Shown here piece after piece: positions 42,975-51,659 of a stretch of DNA of 64,000 nucleotides. The DNA comes from Nonomuraea zeae. Lineage in GTDB: Bacteria > Actinomycetota > Actinomycetes > Streptosporangiales > Streptosporangiaceae. Under the pieces are notes generated by a model that was given only the letters and a program-made list of their open reading frames with translations, searched no databases and was not told the origin of the DNA. The stretch is taken from NCBI RefSeq assembly GCF_005889725.1, contig NZ_VCKX01000009.1, positions 1-64,000 of the forward strand. Reading direction: 5' to 3'. Within the stretch, counting starts at the first letter, position 1. Each line of letters begins with the position of its first letter. The position numbers and the translations under genes are program-made.

Positions 42975-43526
42975 ATGTCGGAATTGCAGATGCGGGTCTC
43001 CGACGAGGACCGTGAGCGCACCGCACAGCAGCTTCAGCTCGCATTCACCGAAGGCCGTCTCACCCATCTCGAGCTCGAGGACCGCCTTGAGATCGCCCTG
43101 ACGGCGAAGACCTACGGCGATCTGCTCGGCCTGATCACCGACCTCCCCGTCGAACAGCCCGTTGACGACGTGGTCACCCTGGAGTCGAAGAACGGTCACC
43201 TCAAGCGTTCCGGCGACTGGGCGGTCCCACGCCGGCTGCGGGTGAGCTCCAAGTACGGCAGCGTCGAGCTGGACCTGTCCGAGGCCGTCATCACGCATCC
43301 GGTCGTGGACATCGAGCTCGACCTCACCTACGGCTCAGCCAAGATCGTCCTGCCAGAGGGCGGGGTGGCGAACCTGGACGCGTTCCAGACCGACTGGGGC
43401 AACACCGCGACCTCGGACGTGCCGAGCAGGCAGCGTCCGGGCGCGGTGTACGTGGTGGTCAGCGGCCGGGCCAAATATGGCGGGCTGAGTGTTCGCTATC
43501 CGCGTAAACGCTGGTTCACCCACTGA
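42975..43526 (+). CDS. DUF1707 protein with LiaF-like C-terminal domain
   Basis: A 183-aa protein. The N-terminal DUF1707 domain (MRVSDEDRERTAQQLQLAF and LTHLELEDRLEIALTAKTYG) is followed by a beta-rich domain with repeated SKYGSVELDLS, LTYGSAKIVLPE and AKYGGLSVRY, like the cell-wall-active antibiotic response (LiaF) domain. No membrane helix is present. It may sense or buffer envelope stress. The ATG at 42975 lies 6 nt after TATGCT (42963-42968), a leaderless layout. Its last 31 bp overlap the opposite-strand oxygenase gene. Confidence 0.85.
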   Translation: MSELQMRVSDEDRERTAQQLQLAFTEGRLTHLELEDRLEIALTAKTYGDLLGLITDLPVEQPVDDVVTLESKNGHLKRSGDWAVPRRLRVSSKYGSVELDLSEAVITHPVVDIELDLTYGSAKIVLPEGGVANLDAFQTDWGNTATSDVPSRQRPGAVYVVVSGRAKYGGLSVRYPRKRWFTH

Positions 43527-44608
43527 TGGAAGATCGAGATGTGGTGCTCGCTCGGCACGAGCACCCCGCCGTCCCGGTACGCCCGTGACGACATGCCGGG
43601 CTGCGTCCGCTCGCAGGCGTCGAAGTCCTGCTCGTTGACCCGGTGGAACAGCTCGACCGACGACGACAGATCCGCTCCCGAGGCCACCACGTCGGGGTGG
43701 TAGAGCCAGTCGCACTCGACGATCGTCCGGTCGGCGGCCATGGGTGACATCCGGTGCAGGATCACGTGGTCGGGCACCAGGTTGACGAAGACCTGCGGCT
43801 TGACGGTGATCGCGTAGTAGCGGCGGTCCTGGTCCTGCGACACGTCGGGCAGCTTGGCGAACCCGGGGCCGCCGTCCACGGTGAAGCCCTCGGCCCGCTC
43901 GGCGAACTCGGCGCCGTGGCCCACGTAGTACTGGGCCGCGTAGCCGCCGGCGAACTCCGGCAGGACCGCGGTCAGCTCCGGGTGGATCGTGGCGCAGTGG
44001 TAGCACTCCATGAAGTTCTCGACGATGAGCTTCCAGTTGGCCCGGACGTCGTAGACGATCCTGCGGCCGAGCGCGAGCTTGTCCACGTGGTAGCGCTCGA
44101 TGGCGGCGGGGTCGCCCAGCCGTTCGGTGGCCGCGTACGTCACCGTCTCCTCGAACGAGGGCGGCTCCGCGGCCAGGCAGACCCATGCGTACCCGAGCCA
44201 TTCGCGCAGGTGGACGGGGACCAGGCCGTACTCGACGCGGTCGATGTCCGGCATTTTCGCCAGGTTGGGGGCGGCGGCGAGCCGGCCGTCGAGGTCGTAG
44301 GACCAGGCGTGATAGGCGCATCTGATCGTCCGCTTGACCTCTCCCCCGGCCTCCACGCACAGGCGGGCGCCGCGGTGCCGGCAGACGTTGAGGAAGGCGC
44401 GCAGCCGGTCGTCGCGGCCGCGTACGACGAGCACGCTCTCCCTGCCGACCTGCACCGTCCTGAACACGCCCGGTTTCGGCAGGTCCTCGGCCCTGACCGC
44501 GCAGAACCAGAGGGCTTCGAAGATCTTGGCCTGCTCCTCCGCGAACACCTCGGGGTCGGTGTAGGAGCGGCCGGGAAGCGTGGAGATCAAGCTCGACGTG
44601 GTGGTCAA
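43496..44608 (-). CDS. Rieske non-haem iron oxygenase, alpha subunit
   Basis: A 370-aa oxygenase. The Rieske [2Fe-2S] ligands are CRH in LNVCRHRGARLC (near residue 75) and CAYH in IRCAYHAWSYDL (near 96). The mononuclear iron site is ENFMECYHCATIHPEL near 195. Size and motifs resemble choline, carnitine or glycine-betaine monooxygenases and aromatic hydroxylases; no reductase or ferredoxin gene adjoins. The start is TTG at 44608 with AAGGGG 9 nt upstream. It is followed across 63 bp by an FAD monooxygenase on the same strand. Confidence 0.92.
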   Translation of the reverse strand: MTTTSSLISTLPGRSYTDPEVFAEEQAKIFEALWFCAVRAEDLPKPGVFRTVQVGRESVLVVRGRDDRLRAFLNVCRHRGARLCVEAGGEVKRTIRCAYHAWSYDLDGRLAAAPNLAKMPDIDRVEYGLVPVHLREWLGYAWVCLAAEPPSFEETVTYAATERLGDPAAIERYHVDKLALGRRIVYDVRANWKLIVENFMECYHCATIHPELTAVLPEFAGGYAAQYYVGHGAEFAERAEGFTVDGGPGFAKLPDVSQDQDRRYYAITVKPQVFVNLVPDHVILHRMSPMAADRTIVECDWLYHPDVVASGADLSSSVELFHRVNEQDFDACERTQPGMSSRAYRDGGVLVPSEHHISIFHQWVNQRLRG

Positions 44609-44671
44609 CCGACACCCCTTGTTGCGTATTACGCAGCGAGTTGCCCTATATGCGACATCGTCAGACGGCCT

Positions 44672-45763
44672 TCAGGAGACTGTCAAGAGGTAGTTGCTGG
44701 CCCGGCGCAGAAACGCCGTGTACCACCCGGTCACGAGCCGGTCGGGAAGCAGTCCCGCGAGGGGGCGCTGCATGTCGGTCATCTCCGTCGCCGCCAGCCT
44801 GGCGGGCCTGCGCACCACCTTCGACCGGGCCCGCTCGTACGCGCGCAGGTCACCGATCGAGCGGGCCAGCAGCCAGGCGTCCTCCAGTGCCTGGTTCGCG
44901 CCCTGGGCCATGGTCGGCGGCATGGTGTGCGCGGAGTCGCCGGCCAGCGTGGTCGGCCCCTTGCCCCAGACGGCGGGGATCGGCTGGCGGTGGTGGGGGA
45001 AGAAGTCGATGTCCGTGATCGTGTCCAGGATGCCGGGCACCGGCTCGACCCAGCCGCCGAAGCGCTCGCGCAGCCGCTCCACCACGTGCCGGTCGTCGGC
45101 CCAGAGGGGCTTGCCGGGGGCCGACCTGACGTCGAACCACCACAGCAGCCGGCCCTCGCCCGCCGGGATCAGCCCGCACAGGCCCTGCCCGCCGGCGATC
45201 ATCACCGCCCTGCGCGCCTCGGTCAGCGAGGTGGGCAGGGTGGTGAACCCCTGCCAGGTGACCCAGTTGCTCAGCCGCGCGGTGTCGTTCCCCCACAGCG
45301 CCGTCCGCACCACGGAACGGCGTCCGTCGGCGCCCACCAGCACGTCGCCGCGCACCGTGCGCCCGCCGGCCGGCCGCGCCTCGGCCCGCTCGGGCACCAC
45401 GTGCTCCACCCGAGCGCCGTAGGTCACCGGCACGCCTTCGGCGAGCAGCTTGACCAGCTCGCTGCGGGCCAGGTGGACGACCGGGTGGCCGTAGCGGCGC
45501 TCGGCCACCGTCAGGTCCATGGTGAGCAGCCGCCGCCCGTCGCCGGCCCACGACTCCAGGGTCTCCAGCCGGCGCCCGATCCCGGTGTAGTCGACCTTGA
45601 GCTCCTTGAGTATGGCCGTGCTGCCGGGCCAGAGCGAGACGGAGCCGCCCGCCGTGCGCAGCTCGGGCGACTCCTCGTAGACCTCCACCTCGTGACCCGC
45701 CATGAGCAGGCCGCGCGCCAGGGCGAGCCCCGCGACGCCCGCACCGACGATGATTACCCTCAT
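44672..45763 (-). CDS. FAD-dependent monooxygenase
   Basis: A 363-aa aromatic-type flavoprotein hydroxylase. The N-terminal FAD-binding loop is VIIVGAGVAGLALARGLLMA, the DG motif is GDVLVGADGRRSVVR (near residue 140), and the GD motif is TTLAGDSAHTMPPTMAQGAN near 270. It uses NAD(P)H to hydroxylate a small molecule, unknown here. The ATG at 45763 has AGGGG upstream. It is divergent from a TetR gene and lies upstream of the Rieske oxygenase gene, so the three may form a small catabolic or resistance unit. Confidence 0.92.
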   Translation of the reverse strand: MRVIIVGAGVAGLALARGLLMAGHEVEVYEESPELRTAGGSVSLWPGSTAILKELKVDYTGIGRRLETLESWAGDGRRLLTMDLTVAERRYGHPVVHLARSELVKLLAEGVPVTYGARVEHVVPERAEARPAGGRTVRGDVLVGADGRRSVVRTALWGNDTARLSNWVTWQGFTTLPTSLTEARRAVMIAGGQGLCGLIPAGEGRLLWWFDVRSAPGKPLWADDRHVVERLRERFGGWVEPVPGILDTITDIDFFPHHRQPIPAVWGKGPTTLAGDSAHTMPPTMAQGANQALEDAWLLARSIGDLRAYERARSKVVRRPARLAATEMTDMQRPLAGLLPDRLVTGWYTAFLRRASNYLLTVS

Positions 45764-45795
45764 AACGACCCCTGTTTATGAGACTCGAAATATCA

Positions 45796-45810
45796 GATAC
45801 GAGGAGTATC
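45796..45810. promoter_or_regulatory. candidate TetR operator
   Basis: GATACGAGGAGTATC has perfect 5-bp arms and contains the GAGGAG ribosome-binding site of the TetR gene, so binding would also block its own translation start region. It lies 33 bp from the monooxygenase start. Confidence 0.45.
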
Positions 45811-45813
45811 ACA

Positions 45814-46377
45814 ATGTCTGCGCGCGGTCGTAAACCCGACCCCACGGTCGACCACCGCATCAGGCAGGCCGCGACCGGGCTGGTGCTCTCCCACGGCCTC
45901 GACTTCACCATGGACGACGTCGCCGCGGCGGCAGGTGTGGGCAGGGCGAGCGTGTTCCGGCGTTACGCCACCAAACGCGACATGCTTCTCGAAACCATCG
46001 CCGGCCTCATGAACACCTACGTCGCCATCCCCGACACCGGCTCGCTCGAAGGAGACCTGCGGGTCGTCGTCACCGACACACTCGCCCTCTGGCGGCTGCC
46101 CGGCGTGTCCCGCGTGGCCAAGCAGGTCTACGGCGAGGCGGGACGGGACCCCGCGGTCGCCGAGATCATCAAGACCGGCATGCGGACCAGGATGGAACGG
46201 TCATGGGTGGTCTACGAGCGCGCCATCGAGCGCGGCGAGCTGCCGCCGAACGCGGACCTGTGGCTGCTCACGGACATGTTCGCGGGGCTGACGGCGTACC
46301 GGGGGCTCCTGGATCTTCCGCTGCCCGATCCGGCGGAGATCGTGCAGGTCCTTCTGCATGGCTTTACACCGGCTTGA
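45814..46377 (+). CDS. TetR-family regulator
   Basis: A 187-aa TetR protein. The helix-turn-helix is at residues of about 14-56: IRQAATGLVLSHGLDFTMDD and AGVGRASVFRRYATKRDML. The C-terminal half is helical. The ATG at 45814 has GAGGAG 7 nt upstream, better than the ATG at 45778. It is divergent from the FAD monooxygenase and probably represses it. Confidence 0.92.
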   Translation: MSARGRKPDPTVDHRIRQAATGLVLSHGLDFTMDDVAAAAGVGRASVFRRYATKRDMLLETIAGLMNTYVAIPDTGSLEGDLRVVVTDTLALWRLPGVSRVAKQVYGEAGRDPAVAEIIKTGMRTRMERSWVVYERAIERGELPPNADLWLLTDMFAGLTAYRGLLDLPLPDPAEIVQVLLHGFTPA

Positions 46378-46478
46378 TACCAATGGTGTTACTGGGGTGC
46401 AAGCAACGGTCAAGTCCTGGTCCATACTGTTCCCTTCGTTCGCGAAAACCTACGAAGAAACCAACGAAGGGCACGGAA

Positions 46479-46853
46479 ATGACACCCCCTCGTCGTCGCT
46501 TGGCCGTCGCGGCCGCGACGCTTACCCTTGCCGTCCTCACCACCGCCTGCGGTGCCCTGGGCCAGGCCGTTGACTGCAACAGTGCCGCCACCGAGGCCAG
46601 CAAGATCATGACTGACTGGAGCTCGGAGGTCACCAAGAACGCCGCGGACACCAAGGCCATCGGGACGGCCTCCAAGACCGCCGCGGACAAGACCAAGGAG
46701 CTGGCGGGCAAGTACGACGGTGAGGTCGCCGCCGCCCTGAACGAGCTGGCCGGCGGGTTCGAGACCATGGAGAAGGGTGACCTCGCGGGCGTCTCCGAGT
46801 TCACCGGCAAGATGAACGGTTTCAGCACCAAGATCACCGCCGCCTGCACCTGA
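46479..46853 (+). CDS. small lipoprotein (124 aa)
   Basis: A signal peptide (RRRLAVAAATLTLAVLTTAC) ends in a lipobox with Cys22. The mature part is a soluble helical domain with a repeated pattern of small residues (TKAIGTASKTAADKTKELAG) and a C-terminal Cys that may pair with DCNS near the start. It would sit on the outer face of the membrane. No family name is recognised, but similar small helical lipoproteins are common in actinomycetes. GAAGGG lies upstream of the ATG. Confidence 0.78.
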   Translation: MTPPRRRLAVAAATLTLAVLTTACGALGQAVDCNSAATEASKIMTDWSSEVTKNAADTKAIGTASKTAADKTKELAGKYDGEVAAALNELAGGFETMEKGDLAGVSEFTGKMNGFSTKITAACT

Positions 46854-46944
46854 TGAGGCTCGCGGTCGCCGCACCTCCTGTGGGGGGCAGGCAGGCGCGG
46901 CGGCCGCGTCACGTTCGGGCGGAATCGTTCTAGTCTTGCTGCCC

Positions 46945-48417
46945 GTGACCGGTGACACTCTGGCGGCGCGACCGGGGGCGAGCGCCGCCTCCCCTTCCAT
47001 CCGGAGGCGTATCCTTTCCGGCCACCGTGCGGGCGTGGGCGCAATCGCGCTGCTCGCCGCGGTGGCCTACGGGGTGCTGGGGCTGGTCAAGCTGGCCACC
47101 TTCCGCGCCACCACGTTCGACCTGGTCATCGTGGACCAGGCGGTGCGCAACTACGCGGCCCTGCGGCCGCCGTACATCCCGGTGCTGGGCATGTTCCACG
47201 GGCGCGGCATGGACTACGTCCAGCTCGCCGACCACTTCTCGCCCATCTACGCGCTGCTCGCGCCGTTCTACTGGGTGCACGACGGCCCCGAGACGCTGAT
47301 CGTCGCGCAGGCGCTGCTGCTCGCCGCCGCGATCCCCTTCATCTGGCTGTTCACCAGGCGCGTGCTGGGACTGGCGCCCGCCTACCTGGTCTGCGCGGCG
47401 TACGCGCTGGCCTGGCCCGTCGCGCAGGCGGCCGCGTTCGACGTGCACGAGGTCATGTTCGTCCCGCTGCTCACCGCGATCATGATCGAGCGCTACCACG
47501 CGAGCCGCGTGCTCCCCGCCGGCCTGGCGATGTTCGCGCTCCTCCTGGTCAAGGAGGACATGGGGCTCATGGTGATCGGTGCGGGGCTGTGCCTGTTCGT
47601 CATGGGCGACCGGCTGCGCGGCGTGCTCAGCGTGGCCTTCGGCGCCGGCGGCGTGCTGCTCGTCCGGGGGCTGCTGATCACGTTCTTCGGCGGCGACTCC
47701 CAGGACTTCTGGGCCTACGGCCATCTCGGGCCCGACATACCCGGCGCGGTCATGGCGCTGCTGCGCGACCCGATCGCCGGCGTCCTGCTGCCCTTCAGCG
47801 AGGAGGCCAAGGTCGACACGCTGTTCCTGCTCGTGTGGCCGACGCTGCTGCTGTGCCTGCTCTCGCCGCTGTCGCTGGTGGCGCTGCCGCACGTGCTCGA
47901 ACGCATGCTGTCCGACCGCGCCCAGTGGTGGCAGGCCGACTTCCAGTACAGCGCGTTCACCGTGGTGATCCTGCTCTGCGCCGGCGTGGACGGGTTGGCC
48001 AGGCTCCTGCGCCTGCTCAAGCGATCGGACGACGCCTCGCTCAAGCTGGCCTGGTCGGCGGCGGCCTGCGTGGTGGCGCTCACGCTGGTCCCGAAATTTG
48101 CTTTGGACCAGCTCTACCATCCCGCCTTCTACAAGGAGCCCAAGGCGGTGGCGGCGGCCGAGGCGGTCAGCAGGGTCCCGGCGGGGGTGACCGTCGAGGC
48201 CGTCAACTCGGTCGGGCCGGCGCTCACCGCCAAGGCCACCGTCCTGCTGTGGAGCGGCCAGTCGAAGGGCGCGCCGTGGGTGGTGGCCGACACGACGCGG
48301 TGGGAGTTCCCCTTCGGCTCGCCGGAGGAGCAGCTCGCCGAGGTGAACGAGCTCCAGGGGCAGGGGTACGTCAAGGTCTTCGAGCGGGACGGGTACGTGG
48401 TGCTGCGCAGGAGCTGA
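46945..48417 (+). CDS. DUF2079 membrane protein
   Basis: A 490-aa polytopic protein with about 10-11 helices. FDLVIVDQAVRNYAALRPP near residue 58, DHFSPIYALLAPFYWVH near 96 and AFDVHEVMFVPLLTA near 172 match DUF2079, a GT-C-fold-like family. A glycosyltransferase role on a lipid-linked sugar is suggested by the fold and neighbours. I chose the GTG at 46945, 8 nt after TAGTCT (46931-46936); a TTG at 46936 is inside that hexamer. The C-terminal 100 residues are soluble. The gene end is the first unit of a tandem array. Confidence 0.88.
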   Translation: MTGDTLAARPGASAASPSIRRRILSGHRAGVGAIALLAAVAYGVLGLVKLATFRATTFDLVIVDQAVRNYAALRPPYIPVLGMFHGRGMDYVQLADHFSPIYALLAPFYWVHDGPETLIVAQALLLAAAIPFIWLFTRRVLGLAPAYLVCAAYALAWPVAQAAAFDVHEVMFVPLLTAIMIERYHASRVLPAGLAMFALLLVKEDMGLMVIGAGLCLFVMGDRLRGVLSVAFGAGGVLLVRGLLITFFGGDSQDFWAYGHLGPDIPGAVMALLRDPIAGVLLPFSEEAKVDTLFLLVWPTLLLCLLSPLSLVALPHVLERMLSDRAQWWQADFQYSAFTVVILLCAGVDGLARLLRLLKRSDDASLKLAWSAAACVVALTLVPKFALDQLYHPAFYKEPKAVAAAEAVSRVPAGVTVEAVNSVGPALTAKATVLLWSGQSKGAPWVVADTTRWEFPFGSPEEQLAEVNELQGQGYVKVFERDGYVVLRRS

Positions 48418-48505
48418 GCGGCCCGCTCCTTTGCGAGCGACCCGCACGGCCGTTCCTTTGTGAGCGACCCGCGCGGCCGCCCGCTCCTTTGTGAGTGGCC
48501 GGGCC
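48415..48505. repeat. tandem array starting at the DUF2079 stop codon
   Basis: Four units begin (T/C)GAG(C/T)G and end CTCCTTTG or TTCCTTTG: 48415-48433, 48434-48460, 48461-48491 and the partial 48492-48505. The first TGA is the stop of the DUF2079 gene. Unit lengths vary (19, 27 and 31 bp). Confidence 0.7.
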
Positions 48506-48515
48506 GACCGCTCGC

Positions 48516-49628
48516 CTATTTGCCCGCCGACCGCTGGGCCCTGGCCTGCTCGTAGGCCCGGTCGAAGCCGTCGAGCACCGTCGGCCACGAGCCCGCCGTG
48601 GGCCGCGTCGCCCGGTTGTGCACGGCGATCGACTCGCGCAGCCCGGCGTCCGTGCACAGCCGGGCCACCGCGCGGGCCAGGTCGCCGAGCGTGCGGCCGA
48701 GCAGCCCCTCGGTGCCGTGCCTGACGAAGTCGGCGACCCCGCTCTGCGTCCTGGCCACCACGGGCAGCCCGGCGGCCCGCGCCTCCAGGGCCGCGATGCC
48801 GAACGACTCGCGGGGCGCGGGCGCCACGAACACGTCGGCCGACTCCAGGACCTTGGCGATCTGCTCCCTGGAGTAGCGGCCGGGCAGCGAGACCCAGCCG
48901 GCCATGCCGTGCTTGTCGAGGAAGCGCTCCATCTGCCCCCGAGCGGGCCCGTCGCCGACGATCGTGGCGCGCATGGGAATCCGGGCGGGCACGTGCGCGC
49001 GGGCCGCCTGGAGCAGCTTCAGCAGCCGTACGGGCTGCTTGCGCGGAGCCAGCCGCCCCACGGAGACGACGTGCACCTCCTCGCGCCCGGGCGGCGTGCC
49101 GGGCGGCGGCGCCCAGCCCGACAGGTCGAGGCCGTTGGAGACCACGCGCACGGGGACCTCCGGCCCGGCCACGGCGCGGATGGGGGCGGCGGCGGCGTTG
49201 CTGACCGTGGTGGCCACCAGCTTCCAGTCCTGCCACCCGTACGCCAGCCGCAGCAGCCGGTAGAGCCCCCGCGTGACCGGGTCCCACATGCTGTGCACGG
49301 TCACCACGCAGGGCGTGCCCGCCCGCGCCGCCGCGCGCACGCCCATCCAGGCGAACGGCGAGACCGCCCCCGTGTGGACGTGCACCACGTCGGGACGCGC
49401 GGAGGTGATCCGGCGTGTGAGGTGCCCCACGCCGAACGGGTGGACGGGCAGGTCGAACGGCATCCTGGCGACGATCCTGTGCACGCCCGGCAGCGGCTCG
49501 CCCCTGGTCGCCGTGGCCACCGACACCTCGTGGCCGGCCTCCCGCTGCATCCGCACGAGGTCGGCCACCTGGACCTCGATCCCCCCGAGTCGCGGCAGGT
49601 AACAGTCACTCACGTGAAAGATCCGCAC
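48516..49628 (-). CDS. glycosyltransferase family 4
   Basis: A 370-aa retaining glycosyltransferase with GT-B fold. VSDCYLPRLGGIEVQVADLV opens the N-terminal domain, VVHVHTGAVSPFAWMG follows, VSVGRLAPRKQP marks the hinge, and ESADVFVAPAPRESFGIAALEARA is the sugar-nucleotide signature with EX7E. It probably transfers a sugar to a lipid or glycan. The GTG at 49628 lies 7 nt after TAGTCT on the minus strand, and a GTG at 49661 would overlap the start of the opposite gene. It is divergent from the PIG-L gene. Confidence 0.9.
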   Translation of the reverse strand: MRIFHVSDCYLPRLGGIEVQVADLVRMQREAGHEVSVATATRGEPLPGVHRIVARMPFDLPVHPFGVGHLTRRITSARPDVVHVHTGAVSPFAWMGVRAAARAGTPCVVTVHSMWDPVTRGLYRLLRLAYGWQDWKLVATTVSNAAAAPIRAVAGPEVPVRVVSNGLDLSGWAPPPGTPPGREEVHVVSVGRLAPRKQPVRLLKLLQAARAHVPARIPMRATIVGDGPARGQMERFLDKHGMAGWVSLPGRYSREQIAKVLESADVFVAPAPRESFGIAALEARAAGLPVVARTQSGVADFVRHGTEGLLGRTLGDLARAVARLCTDAGLRESIAVHNRATRPTAGSWPTVLDGFDRAYEQARAQRSAGK

Positions 49629-49635
49629 CCCTCCC

Positions 49636-49645
49636 AGACTAATCT
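49636..49645. promoter_or_regulatory. interlocked divergent -10 elements
   Basis: The plus strand has TAATCT at 49640-49645, 6 nt before the GTG at 49652. The minus strand has TAGTCT at 49641-49636, 7 nt before the GTG at 49628. The hexamers share two base pairs in an AGACTAATCT palindrome. Confidence 0.5.
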
Positions 49646-49651
49646 GGGCGT

Positions 49652-50470
49652 GTGCCTCCACGTACCGCTGTGTTCTTCCATGCCCATCCCGACGACGAGG
49701 CCCTGCTGACGGCGGGCACCATGGCGATGCTCGCGGCCGAGGGGCACCGCGTGGTGCTCGTCGTGGCCACCGCGGGCGAGCGGGGCCTGGCCGAGATGGC
49801 GCCCGGCGACGCGCTCGGCGAGACCAGGCTCAAGGAGCTCTACGAGTCGGCCGCGCTGCTCGGCTGCGCCCGCGTGGAGTGCCTGGGCTACGGCGACTCG
49901 GGGCTGAGCCCCAAGGGCGGCGTCGCCGACGAGCGGCCCGACAACGCCTTCATCGACGCCGACACCGAGGCGGCGGCCAAGGCGCTGGCCGCGATCCTGC
50001 AGGAGGAGCAGGCCGACCTCCTGGCGATCTACGACCCGGCCGGCGGCTACGGGCATCCCGATCACGTGCAGGTGCACCGGGTGGGCAAGCGGGCGGCGAA
50101 GATCGCCGGCACGGAGATCGTCCTGGAGGCGACGGTCAACCGGGATCCGCTGGTCAGGCTGCTGAAGCTGGCGGGCAGGTTCTACCGGTTCCCGCCGGAG
50201 TTCGACGTACGGACGTTCGAGAGCGCGTACTCGTCGAGCGAGACGATCACCCACCGGGTCAATGTCCGGAAATATACGAAACAGAAGCGGGCCTCCATGG
50301 CCGCGCACGCCTCCCAGGCCAGCGGCGGCGACAGCGACCGCACGCTCGCCGTCATGCTGAAGGTCCCGAGCCCTCTCTACCGCTTCGTCTTCGGCACCGA
50401 GTGGTACGTCCGCCGCGACCTCCCGCCGGGCACTCGCCTCACTCATCCCTTCGACCGGTGGCCCAAGTAG
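49652..50470 (+). CDS. PIG-L family (LmbE-like) deacetylase
   Basis: A 272-aa zinc deacetylase. HAHPDDEALLTAGTMAMLA near residue 10 carries the HPDD metal site, and GYGHPDHVQVHR near 130 the third His. Family members deacetylate GlcNAc-inositol in mycothiol synthesis (MshB), GlcNAc-PI or other N-acetyl sugars. The neighbouring glycosyltransferase and membrane genes suggest a surface glycolipid, while mycothiol itself is an alternative. The GTG at 49652 is leaderless. A UPF0104 gene follows after 49 bp. Confidence 0.9.
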   Translation: MPPRTAVFFHAHPDDEALLTAGTMAMLAAEGHRVVLVVATAGERGLAEMAPGDALGETRLKELYESAALLGCARVECLGYGDSGLSPKGGVADERPDNAFIDADTEAAAKALAAILQEEQADLLAIYDPAGGYGHPDHVQVHRVGKRAAKIAGTEIVLEATVNRDPLVRLLKLAGRFYRFPPEFDVRTFESAYSSSETITHRVNVRKYTKQKRASMAAHASQASGGDSDRTLAVMLKVPSPLYRFVFGTEWYVRRDLPPGTRLTHPFDRWPK

Positions 50471-50519
50471 GACCTAGGGTTGACGCGGCCGACACGCCCA
50501 CCCGGCAGACTGGACCCCG

Positions 50520-51578
50520 ATGAAGAACAAGTGGCTCCAGATCACCCTGTCCGTGCTGTCGCTCGGGCTCGCCGTGCTGCTCGTGATCTACCTGCCCCAG
50601 ATCGTGCGCTCCCTCACCGGCAAGCCCGTCTCGTGGGCCGAGATCGGCGCGTTGTTCGGCACGCTCGGCGCGGGCGAGATCGCGCTGATGAGCGCGCTGT
50701 GGCTGCTGAGCCTGCTCGCCTACACGTTCGTGCTGACCAACTCGCTGCCCGGTCTCAACAACCTGCAGGGCCTCACGCTCAACGCGGCGGGCAGCGCGGT
50801 GAGCAACCTGCTGCCGTTCGGCGGGGCGGTGGGGGTGGCGCTGTCGTTCGCGATGACCAGGGGCTGGGGCTTCGCCAACCGGGCGATCGTGGTCATGACG
50901 CTGGTCAGCGGCATCTGGAACACGTTGTTCAGATTCATCCTGCCGGCCGTGGGGATCATCGCGCTGCTGATCGCCGGCGAGGCGCCCAACGCGACGGTCG
51001 CCAAGGCGGGCTGGACGGGCGCGATCTCCATCCTGGCGCTCTGCGCGGTCGTGGCCGCCGCACTCTACTGGGACCGGGCCGCCACGCTGCTCGGCCGCGC
51101 CCTCGACGGGCTGACCAGGCTGCTGCGCCTGAAGGTGCACGCCTCGGCGGCCTTCCACCGATTGCGCGCCGACACCGCCGAGATCGTCCGGACCAGATCG
51201 CTCGGCCTGTCGCTCGGGATGGTGTTCTTCCTCGGCTTCCAGTGGGCGGTCATGGCCGCCTGCATGCACGCCACCGGCGCCTGGCCCGGCCTGGCCCAGT
51301 CGATCGCCGTCTTCGCCCTGTCGCGCGTGCTCACCAGTGCCTTGATCACCCCCAGCGGAGCGGGGATCATGGAGGGCGGGGTGGTGCTCTTGCTGACGTC
51401 CGCGTTCGGCGTGCCGGCCGCTCCGGCGACCGCGACCGCATTGCTTTTCGGCTTCTGGACTTACACTATCGAGATCCCGTTCGGCGGCCTGGCTCTGGGC
51501 GCATGGGCGCTCCTGCGCAGGCGCAACAGCCGGAGCGCCGAGGCGGAGCCCCCGTCCGCGATCTCGAAGGCCCCCTAG
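50520..51578 (+). CDS. UPF0104/YbhN-type lysylphosphatidylglycerol-synthase-like membrane protein
   Basis: A 352-aa polytopic protein with about eight helices. LNAAGSAVSNLLPFGGAVGV near residue 88 and ALITPSGAGIMEGGVVLLLT near 278 are the family hallmarks. The soluble aminoacyl-transferase domain of MprF is absent, so a lipid flippase or lipid-linked glycan role is likely. It follows the PIG-L gene. A CAGACT hexamer 8 nt before the ATG may be its own -10. It may complete a four-gene surface-glycan set with DUF2079, GT4 and PIG-L proteins. Confidence 0.87.
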   Translation: MKNKWLQITLSVLSLGLAVLLVIYLPQIVRSLTGKPVSWAEIGALFGTLGAGEIALMSALWLLSLLAYTFVLTNSLPGLNNLQGLTLNAAGSAVSNLLPFGGAVGVALSFAMTRGWGFANRAIVVMTLVSGIWNTLFRFILPAVGIIALLIAGEAPNATVAKAGWTGAISILALCAVVAAALYWDRAATLLGRALDGLTRLLRLKVHASAAFHRLRADTAEIVRTRSLGLSLGMVFFLGFQWAVMAACMHATGAWPGLAQSIAVFALSRVLTSALITPSGAGIMEGGVVLLLTSAFGVPAAPATATALLFGFWTYTIEIPFGGLALGAWALLRRRNSRSAEAEPPSAISKAP

Positions 51579-51659
51579 TGACAATCCCAAACCCATCGAG
51601 TGCTAATCAACCACGGGCCTTGTGCGTGATTCGCAGGCCCGCATAGCGTGGCGGCTGAC

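Noticed and set aside
46203..46478. N-terminal extension of the small lipoprotein
   Set aside because: It overlaps the TetR gene in another frame and would bury the signal peptide.
46930..49287. 785-codon open frame on the minus strand
   Set aside because: Spans the DUF2079 gene antisense and part of the GT4 gene in another frame; no motifs and many Arg/Gln/His runs.
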